A stretch of 48,666 nt of DNA, from NCBI GenBank assembly GCA_030654075.1, contig JAURYB010000116.1:1-48666 (forward strand), given 5' to 3'. This DNA is from Bacteroidales bacterium. Its GTDB lineage: Bacteria > Bacteroidota > Bacteroidia > Bacteroidales > UBA4417. A model generated the notes under the pieces. It worked only from the letters and a program-made list of their open reading frames with translations, ran no database searches and was not told the DNA's origin. Positions 42,872 to 48,666 of this stretch are shown here, piece after piece; position 1 is the stretch's first letter; each line of letters starts with the position of its first letter. A program made the position numbers and the translations under genes.

Positions 42872-43792
42872 ATGTCGATTATAACCCACGATATTACAAA
42901 GGTTTATGGCAGCCAGGTAGTGCTGGATAATGTAAATATTAATATCGGTCAAGGAGAAATTGTTGGTTTGCTTGGGCCGAATGGTGCCGGCAAATCTACC
43001 CTGATGAAAATTCTTACGGGTTACATCCCTCCTACTTCGGGCACGGCTTCCGTTTATGGTCATGATGTTCTGTTCGATACTGAAGAAGTTAAGAAGATAG
43101 TTGGTTATCTGCCGGAACACAATCCGCTGTATCTGGACATGTATATTAAAGAATACCTGGAGTTTGTAGCCGGTATTCATAAACTGGGAAAAGAATCGAA
43201 GAGCCGTATCCGCGAAATCATTGAAAAAACTGGATTAGGCCCGGAGCAGAATAAAAAGATCGGCACACTTTCCAAAGGATACCGGCAACGTGTGGGACTT
43301 GCACAGGCTTTAATCCACAATCCTGAAGTTCTTATCCTTGACGAACCTACTTCTGGGCTTGATCCAAACCAATTGCTCGAAATCCGCGAACTGATAAAAG
43401 GCATTGGTAAGGAAAAAACAGTAATTCTTTCCACGCATATTATGCAGGAAGTGGAAGCTATTTGCAGCCGCGCCATTATTATTAATCTTGGAAAAATCGT
43501 TGCCGACGGTTCTACAACAGAATTATCCAATATTCAAAAGCATGATATTGTTACCGTTGAATTTGAGACACAGACCTCAGAAAAGCATTTACTTACAATT
43601 ACCGGAGTTGTAAAAGTTGTGAAGATAAACGATCTTTTGTGGAAACTAGAGGCTAAACCAGGTGAAGATATCCGGCCCCGGATAAATAAATTTGCTGTTG
43701 AAAATAACATGACACTTCTTTCGCTGCATCGCGAGGAACATAACCTGGAGCAGGTGTTCCAGGAGTTGACGGGGAAGGGGCCGGGAAAGTAG
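42872..43792 (+). CDS. gldA: ABC transporter ATP-binding protein GldA
   Basis: A 306-residue ABC ATPase. It has Walker A GPNGAGKST, the Q-loop region GYLPEHNPLYLDMYIKEYL, the signature LSKGYRQRVGLAQAL, Walker B VLILDEPTSGLDPNQ and the switch His in ILSTHIMQEVEA, plus a C-terminal domain of about 80 residues. This matches GldA of the gliding/T9SS-associated GldAFG exporter. The membrane partners GldF and GldG are not adjacent. I prefer ATG 42872 to GTG 42866, two codons upstream. The presence of a T9SS cargo at 3172 fits a lineage that carries this machinery. Confidence 0.88.
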   Translation: MSIITHDITKVYGSQVVLDNVNINIGQGEIVGLLGPNGAGKSTLMKILTGYIPPTSGTASVYGHDVLFDTEEVKKIVGYLPEHNPLYLDMYIKEYLEFVAGIHKLGKESKSRIREIIEKTGLGPEQNKKIGTLSKGYRQRVGLAQALIHNPEVLILDEPTSGLDPNQLLEIRELIKGIGKEKTVILSTHIMQEVEAICSRAIIINLGKIVADGSTTELSNIQKHDIVTVEFETQTSEKHLLTITGVVKVVKINDLLWKLEAKPGEDIRPRINKFAVENNMTLLSLHREEHNLEQVFQELTGKGPGK

Positions 43793-43885
43793 TTAATAGT
43801 TCCCTTCGGCTTCGCTCAGGGTAAAAATGGTTAATGGTTGTTTGTCAAACAGTTTTTTGCTCAGGAATATATTTTCGAATTTCTA

Positions 43886-43918
43886 AACACTTCAAGTGTC
43901 TAGAATCCTTGAAGTGTT
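43886..43918. terminator. Bidirectional stem-loop between gldA and doxX
   Basis: AACACTTCAAG (43886-43896) and CTTGAAGTGTT (43908-43918) form a perfect 11-bp stem with an 11-nt loop between two convergent genes. T-tracts are poor on both sides, so it may be a 3'-end stabiliser rather than a classical terminator. Confidence 0.5.
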
Positions 43919-43935
43919 CTAAAGTGTTATATTTA

Positions 43936-44355
43936 TTATTCTTTTATTCTTTTTAACAAATAGTCTACACTCCACTTCCCGGAACCAATAAAAAAGAAGG
44001 CCACGAAAATTAAGAGGAATAAAAATGCATGCTCTCCATCACTGGTTATCTGACCGTGATGAGCAATAAATGCGGCAACGGCCATGGTAATTGCCAGAGG
44101 GATAGATACAAACCGGGTTAAAAGTCCAAGGGCAAAAAACAATCCTCCGAAAAATTCAGATCCTTTTGCAAGATATGCCATCAGCAATGGAAAAGGCAAA
44201 CCCATATCCTTACTCATGGATTCCCCCATTCCATTCATGACCTGTGAGTCGAACACCATTTTGCCATGAAGGAGAATCAAAATCCCGGTAAATACCCGGA
44301 TGATACTCAAAGCATTAATTCCGACAGGATTGACAGATAGAAGTTTTTTAATCAT
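43936..44355 (-). CDS. DoxX family membrane protein
   Basis: A 139-residue protein with four predicted membrane helices (IIRVFTGILILLHGKMVF, MAYLAKGSEFFGGLFFALGL, IPLAITMAVAAFIAHHG, HAFLFLLIFVAFFFIGSG). The GSEFFGGLFFALGLLTR stretch is the DoxX hallmark. I start it at ATG 44355 (MIKKLLSV) because a longer frame overlaps the upstream gene. Members are small quinone- or redox-linked membrane proteins of mostly unknown role. It lies 49 nt after the radical SAM gene and is probably co-transcribed. Confidence 0.85.
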   Translation of the reverse strand: MIKKLLSVNPVGINALSIIRVFTGILILLHGKMVFDSQVMNGMGESMSKDMGLPFPLLMAYLAKGSEFFGGLFFALGLLTRFVSIPLAITMAVAAFIAHHGQITSDGEHAFLFLLIFVAFFFIGSGKWSVDYLLKRIKE

Positions 44356-44404
44356 ACTAAATAGAAATTTGATATTAAAAACCCGGAACGGCCAATTATG
44401 TTTA

Positions 44405-45406
44405 TTATTCCCCGCAATTCCTGCAAATCTCATTCGCTGACCTGTTTTTCAGAACCTGTCGCCTGAAAGCCGTATACTTTTGATTCTTCCAAATCTCGGA
44501 TAAAGGCTCATCCAGGAGGTTACCGGTTTGATGATCCGCATTTTTATCGTAGCAACAGGGAACAACTTTTCCATCCCAGGTAATTACAAGTGAACTCCAT
44601 ATGCGGTGGCAACGGTTCCTGATTTTATTTACCATTACCCAATTCCCATCTGAAGTTTTCCTGTAACGCGATTTCGATTTCAGCGTTGGAATAATTGCAC
44701 TTTCTGCATCAAAATTATAAACCTGGGCGGTTTTAAACGAAAGCGTATCAACTCCCGATTGTTTTGCAAACTCACGCATCTGCTGTATCTGATGTTCATT
44801 ATGCCGCATCACGATGAATTGCAGCTCAATAAATGGAGTAGATGATTTGACAGCTTTTTTTGCCGCGACTAATCTTTCTATTCCGTCGCTCACAGTTTGC
44901 AAGTCACCTCTTACACGGTATTTCTCATAGGTTTTCTGATCGGTGCCATCCATGGAAATAACAAGATGATTTAATCCGCTCTTAATAATCTCATCCACAT
45001 TCCTGTCATTCAAATAATGCCCGTTAGTGGAAGTAGCTACAAAAATCCGGCGTTTCCGGGTCATCTGAACCATTTTTGTAAAACCGGGATTCAGTAGCGG
45101 TTCACCCTGGAAGTACAAGGTAAGATACATAAGATCCGGCGAAAGTTTATCCAGTATTGTACCGAACACATCAACATGCATATTCCCATTTGGCCGCGAG
45201 AGTGATAGCATTCCGGTTGGGCATTCGGGACAGCGCAGGTTACAGGAAGTAGTAGGCTCAATGGAGGCTGCCCATGGGTTTCCGGCTATGATTGGGATTC
45301 GGATTAAGCGGCTAAGAAAATAACTTGTTTCGACGAGCACAAAGTTTAAAACCCGCCGCAGGTTAAGCGATGTAAACAACTGGAAATAGTAGGGAAACAT
45401 TTTCAA
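44405..45406 (-). CDS. Radical SAM/SPASM domain protein
   Basis: A 333-residue protein. The 4Fe-4S SAM-binding cysteines are in TTSCNLRCPECPTG (C-x3-C-x2-C), followed by a TIM-barrel-like core with LYFQGEPLLNPGF and VISMDGTDQKTYEKYRVRG. The C-terminal SPASM-type cluster region has RCHRIW, VPCCYDKN and EICRNCGE, which would bind auxiliary clusters. The first 40 residues are hydrophobic-basic and may associate with the membrane. SPASM enzymes often modify peptides or cofactors, but no precursor peptide is visible here, so the substrate is unknown. It begins 11 nt after the AI-2E permease gene. Confidence 0.88.
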   Translation of the reverse strand: MKMFPYYFQLFTSLNLRRVLNFVLVETSYFLSRLIRIPIIAGNPWAASIEPTTSCNLRCPECPTGMLSLSRPNGNMHVDVFGTILDKLSPDLMYLTLYFQGEPLLNPGFTKMVQMTRKRRIFVATSTNGHYLNDRNVDEIIKSGLNHLVISMDGTDQKTYEKYRVRGDLQTVSDGIERLVAAKKAVKSSTPFIELQFIVMRHNEHQIQQMREFAKQSGVDTLSFKTAQVYNFDAESAIIPTLKSKSRYRKTSDGNWVMVNKIRNRCHRIWSSLVITWDGKVVPCCYDKNADHQTGNLLDEPLSEIWKNQKYTAFRRQVLKNRSANEICRNCGE

Positions 45407-45417
45407 AACGCAAGGGA

Positions 45418-46515
45418 TCAGTCGATTTTTGCAGTCAGCTTTTGAATAATCCTGAATTGCTGAAAGAATTCCTTAGCTATCACCCTTAGTACAGTATAAA
45501 CAGGAATCGCCAGTAGCATTCCTACTAATCCGGCAAGGCTGCCGCCCATAATTATTACGAAAAAGATTTCGAGCGGATGGGCTTTCACACTTTTAGAATA
45601 AATCATCGGTACCAAAATGTTATTATCGATAAAATTAGCCACCAGAAGCACACCGCCAAGTTTAGCCAGAACCGATAACAACTCATTATACATTCCAGCG
45701 GCAAGAGTTCCGGTAATGCCAAGAGTAAGAGCGATTAATGCGCCAATCACCGGCCCTATGTATGGAATAATATTCATCATTCCACCGAAAAACCCAATCA
45801 GCAGCGCATTTTCAACTCCCAGAATCCATAATCCCAAAGATATAATTGACATTACGCCCAGCACTTCGAGAATAACACCAATAAAATACCGCATCAGCAG
45901 GTTTTTGGAATCGGCGATTACTTTAAGGGTTGCCTCATGGTGTTTTTCAGGGACAAGAAGCAATAAGGTATCTTCGAACAGGGTATCGTCTTTCATAAAA
46001 AAGAAAGCGATAAAAAGCACTGAAAATAACCCGACAAAAATAGTGCCTGCTGCGTTAAAAATTCCATTTATAACCGTTGTTACACTCCCTATATTTACAA
46101 CCGATTTCGCTTTGATCACGATAAAATCCTGCAATGTTTGCCCGGTTGGGATTACGCCCAAAACACGCAATTCTTCATCAAGCCATTGCAAAGGTCCTTG
46201 AATGTTTTTAGCCAGCAGATTTACATCAATCTTCGAGATAGTTTGTGCTTGCTGAACAATGAGCGGGACAAAAATGGATAACATTCCGAGAAACCCAATC
46301 ACAATCGTCAGCAGCGCAAGTGCAGTGCTAAGCGAATGCGGAATACTCCACTTTTTTATGTGTATGCTGTCGAAAAACCGCACCAATGGATGCCCTATAA
46401 ATGAAACCACAGCCGCTATCAGTATCCATACAATCATAAATGAAAACCGCCATATCAGAAAGCCTAATAAAACTATCAGTAAAATGTAACCTATATACGT
46501 TAATACCTTCTTCAT
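45418..46515 (-). CDS. AI-2E family transporter (PerM-like)
   Basis: A 365-residue polytopic membrane protein with about eight helices. The family is recognised by IWILIAAVVSFIGHPLVRFF, the AFFFMKDDTLF segment, MNIIPYIGPVIGAL, and the C-terminal MGGSLAGLVGMLLAIPVYTVLR. Members export autoinducer-2 in E. coli (TqsA) or act as Na+/H+ antiporters; which applies is unknown. It is the first gene of a minus-strand operon with the radical SAM and DoxX genes. Confidence 0.9.
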   Translation of the reverse strand: MKKVLTYIGYILLIVLLGFLIWRFSFMIVWILIAAVVSFIGHPLVRFFDSIHIKKWSIPHSLSTALALLTIVIGFLGMLSIFVPLIVQQAQTISKIDVNLLAKNIQGPLQWLDEELRVLGVIPTGQTLQDFIVIKAKSVVNIGSVTTVINGIFNAAGTIFVGLFSVLFIAFFFMKDDTLFEDTLLLLVPEKHHEATLKVIADSKNLLMRYFIGVILEVLGVMSIISLGLWILGVENALLIGFFGGMMNIIPYIGPVIGALIALTLGITGTLAAGMYNELLSVLAKLGGVLLVANFIDNNILVPMIYSKSVKAHPLEIFFVIIMGGSLAGLVGMLLAIPVYTVLRVIAKEFFQQFRIIQKLTAKID

Positions 46516-46667
46516 GAGGACAATGTTTGATTACAAATTTAGAAAAATTTTGCCAGAAATTGATTATGTGCCTATTATCCGCCGTTTAATTAAAAATCCG
46601 GGCGCGGGTAAAACCTGCAACCGGATTATACTTTACGTGGGAAATCGTTTTCTTCCGATTTTAAGAA

Positions 46668-46750
46668 CCAAGTCTCAAATTCCAAAAACCAAATTCCAAT
46701 ATGTTTGTAGTAAAAGTCTTGGGTCTTGAAATTTGGGATTTGAGACTTGG
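46668..46750. repeat. Inverted repeat of the CAAATTCCAA family
   Basis: The arms 46668-46686 (CCAAGTCTCAAATTCCAAA) and 46732-46750 (TTTGGGATTTGAGACTTGG) match at 17 of 19 positions with a 45-nt loop that itself contains further copies. It lies in the 274-nt gap between the permease gene and the TolB-like gene, where no gene is seen. Confidence 0.6.
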
Positions 46751-46789
46751 ATCTTTTAACTCTATATCGATCCAGGGAGTATCTAACCC

Positions 46790-47830
46790 TTACTCCACCC
46801 AATCCGCAATAAACAAATTGGTGTCGCGTGTACCGTGGTTATTACGGTTTGACGACCAGACCAGTTTTTTACCATCGGGCGAAAACATCGGGAAAGCATT
46901 AAAATAACTTACTGACGTTACCTGCTCAATCCCTGAGCCATCAAGGTTTACCATAAACAGGTGAAAATCATACCCTTTTGCTGACTGATGGTTACTGGAA
47001 AAAATAATCTTTTTGCCGTCGGGTGTAAAAAATGGTGCCCAGTTAGCTTTACCCAGATTTGTTACCTGCTTAAAATCGCTTCCATCCACATTGCAGACAC
47101 AGATTTCCATATTAGTTGGCATTACAAGTCCCTGTGCCAGGAGTTCTTTGTATTCTTTAATATCTTCGGGTGACTTAGGACGTGAAGCGCGGAAAACAAG
47201 TTTCCTGCTATCGGGCGAAAAGAATGCACCTCCATCGTAACCCAGCTCAAAGGTTATTTGTTTTACATTACTACCATCAATATCGCAGGTATAAAGATCA
47301 AGATCGCCGTTACGTGTTGAGGTGAATACAATTTTATTGCCATCAGGTGAAACGGTGGCTTCTGCATCATAGCCTGAAAGATCGGTGAGCTGTTTAACGA
47401 TTTTGCCATTCAGATCAGCAACAAAAATATCGAAATCAGGATAAATGGCCCAGAGGTATTTATGATCGGCACGTGGTTCCGGATTTGGAGGACATTCCTT
47501 GCTGCCGAGATGCGTTGAGGCATATAAAATCTGTTTATTGCCTGGCATAAAATAGGAACAGGTGGTGCGGCCAAGACCAGTACTTATCAGAGTCGGACGG
47601 TAGGTGCTGTCTTTTACAGCTTGAACTATATCAAGATTAAAAATCTGGTCGCATTTAAGATCCCATTTGGAATTGTTGCATTGAAAGGAAAGGTTTTTGC
47701 TGTCGAAACTGAAATAAGCTTCGGCATTGTCACCACCAAAGGTAAGTTGTTTGATATTTTTCAGGTGTTTTTCCTGGGCTGTAACTGCCAGTGAAACAAA
47801 TAAAAGAAGTACAAAAATTGAGTTTTTCAT
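46790..47830 (-). CDS. TolB-like WD40/PD40 beta-propeller protein
   Basis: A 346-residue exported protein with a signal peptide (MKNSIFVLLLFVSLAVTAQ). The rest is a propeller of PD40-type repeats, each with an FSPDG-like turn: YFSFDSKNLSF, VSPDGNKIVFTSTRNGDLDL, FSPDSRKLVFRASRP, FTPDGKKIIFSSNHQ and FSPDGKKLVWSSNRN. There is no C-terminal peptidase domain or T9SS tail, so it is a stand-alone periplasmic propeller. In Bacteroidota such proteins are often found near peptidases, as the decayed M14 gene next to it suggests. Function unknown. Confidence 0.87.
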   Translation of the reverse strand: MKNSIFVLLLFVSLAVTAQEKHLKNIKQLTFGGDNAEAYFSFDSKNLSFQCNNSKWDLKCDQIFNLDIVQAVKDSTYRPTLISTGLGRTTCSYFMPGNKQILYASTHLGSKECPPNPEPRADHKYLWAIYPDFDIFVADLNGKIVKQLTDLSGYDAEATVSPDGNKIVFTSTRNGDLDLYTCDIDGSNVKQITFELGYDGGAFFSPDSRKLVFRASRPKSPEDIKEYKELLAQGLVMPTNMEICVCNVDGSDFKQVTNLGKANWAPFFTPDGKKIIFSSNHQSAKGYDFHLFMVNLDGSGIEQVTSVSYFNAFPMFSPDGKKLVWSSNRNNHGTRDTNLFIADWVE

Positions 47831-48018
47831 TGTCTAAGTTGAGGATTTAATACTATTTAGAATACAAAGGATTTTACAGGCGGATTGTTCATTGAATTCG
47901 TCATTTTCCCAGAATCAGAGCGTTTATTATTACAAACCAGGAAAGTTTTAACTTTTTGTATTTTGACTGAAGCCTTTATGGAAATAGATTTAATAATCCC
48001 CGGATCAGTTGTATTGGC

Positions 48019-48577
48019 TTATAAATAAACAATCTGCGGGAAAGCCTGTGCAGGGACAACTTCATTGGAATGCAAGGATAAAGTCGCCTGCACAAAACCC
48101 TTTATCTTCTGCGTTGAGCGAATCCCGCTCAGAATCCGTCATCTGCCGATACAACGCTGACTTTCGGTTGATATTTTTGTAACGATCAGGTTTTGCAAGG
48201 TTTTCAGACGATGATATAAATACCAGGTATATCTTTTTGCCCATAGGGGTTTCACCAATTTCCTTCAGCATTATTCTTGGCGAGGCTTCTTCCAACTGTT
48301 TGAAATAAGCAATCAGCTGATCATAATCGAAAAGGTTTCGATCTAAGCCTGGTTCGAATCCGAAAAACTCTGCGGGAGATTTAGCTGTTTGAGCGAAGGA
48401 GGCTTTATCTGGAAAGATCAGAACTGTCAGAAAAAGGATAAAACAGTGTAGCGTGCTTTTTATGATGCAAAGATTAATGTAGGGTCTGCTGAAAAACTCA
48501 AGCTTCAATTTTTCACATCTTTTCCCTGAGAGTAAACATGCTATAAAAGGATTGGACTCGTTCTGAATGAAGCTCAT
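48019..48577 (-). pseudogene. Decayed M14-family zinc carboxypeptidase (N-terminal part)
   Basis: The minus-strand frame beginning at 48577 encodes a signal-peptide-like helix (LHCFILFLTVLIF) and then the M14 front: SPAEFFGFEPGLDRNLFDYD, IGETPMGKKIYLVFISSSEN. Around 48097-48103 (GGGTTTT on the minus strand) the frame is lost and it stops at 48062. The next frame continues LSLHSNEVVPAQAFPQIVYL, which contains the zinc-binding H-x2-E, then meets TAA at 48021-48019. Weak family-like sequence (ANTTDPGIIKSI) persists beyond it. The catalytic remainder is absent. The expected start before the signal peptide reads ATA (48463-48461) instead of ATG. Confidence 0.7.
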
Positions 48578-48666
48578 CTGCTTGGTGTTGCTTTACAGTG
48601 ATCTCATAGGGTACCACTTTCGTAGAAGGGACCGGCCTTAGAAAAATATGTTAGCGGTTCTTGACG
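48578..48666. other. Right edge, nothing recognised
   Basis: I see no gene, promoter or repeat that can be supported in these last 89 bases. Confidence 0.6.

Noticed and set aside
46514..46729. Small plus-strand frame of 71 codons in the permease upstream region
   Set aside because: Half of it translates the CAAATTCCAA repeat and there is no promoter or family resemblance.
1..48666. tRNA or rRNA genes
   Set aside because: No cloverleaf-like arrangement with a GGTTC-type T-arm and no rRNA segments were recognised by eye in any intergenic region.

Overview
The window looks like a chromosomal segment of a Bacteroidota bacterium, probably an uncultured anaerobic Bacteroidales/Marinilabiliales-type lineage. 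The reasons are the Bacteroidota-type promoters (TAnnTTTG -7 boxes, one with a perfect TTTG-N19 partner), a type IX secretion sorting domain, GldA, MutS2, a glycine-lipid acyltransferase pair, and a division/cell-wall (dcw) cluster in the Bacteroidota order. I see no tRNA, rRNA, CRISPR array or prophage.

Layout. (1) 1-7.9 kb: two tandem copies of an ECF sigma factor / single-pass TPR anti-sigma-like operon on the minus strand (the first cut by the window edge). They are divergent from a secreted dockerin-cohesin protein with a T9SS tail, followed by a TPR-CHAT protease-like lipoprotein. A bipartite motif GTATYACY...CGGATW with identical 21-nt spacing precedes both sigma genes and the secreted-protein gene, which suggests a small autoregulated regulon. 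This is my best candidate for an undescribed system. (2) 8-16.1 kb: housekeeping genes mutS2, a thioredoxin lipoprotein, an MmcQ/YjbR protein, acyl-CoA carboxylase carboxyltransferase and biotin carrier (with a pseudoknot-like intercistronic RNA), and a minus-strand operon glsA-glsB-engB. (3) 16.3-32.7 kb: the dcw cluster mraZ-rsmH-ftsL-ftsI-murE-mraY-murD-ftsW-murG-murC-ftsQ-ftsA-ftsZ, then yqeY. It is preceded by three 10-bp-phased MraZ boxes and ends in a repeat-built competing hairpin region. (4) 32.7-39.2 kb: an AT-rich accessory stretch holding an ATP-grasp ligase / D-2-hydroxyacid dehydrogenase pair, REP-like palindromes, two back-to-back toxin-antitoxin modules whose toxins are both broken while the antitoxins stay open, a stand-alone HEPN gene, and a zinc-ribbon gene bracketed by two near-identical terminator-like repeats. 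(5) 39.2-42.1 kb: rplM-rpsI-rpsB-tsf on the minus strand with intercistronic hairpins. (6) 42.8-48.7 kb: gldA, a perM-radical SAM-doxX operon, a TolB-like propeller protein and a decayed M14 carboxypeptidase.

Working together: the dcw block supplies peptidoglycan precursor synthesis (MurC, MurD, MurE, MraY, MurG), septal polymerisation (FtsW, FtsI) and the divisome scaffold (FtsZ, FtsA, FtsQ, FtsL). The sigma/anti-sigma/CHAT block looks like an envelope signalling unit: anti-sigma TPR domains and the CHAT protease-like domain are both predicted on the periplasmic side. All family calls come from motif reading without database searches.
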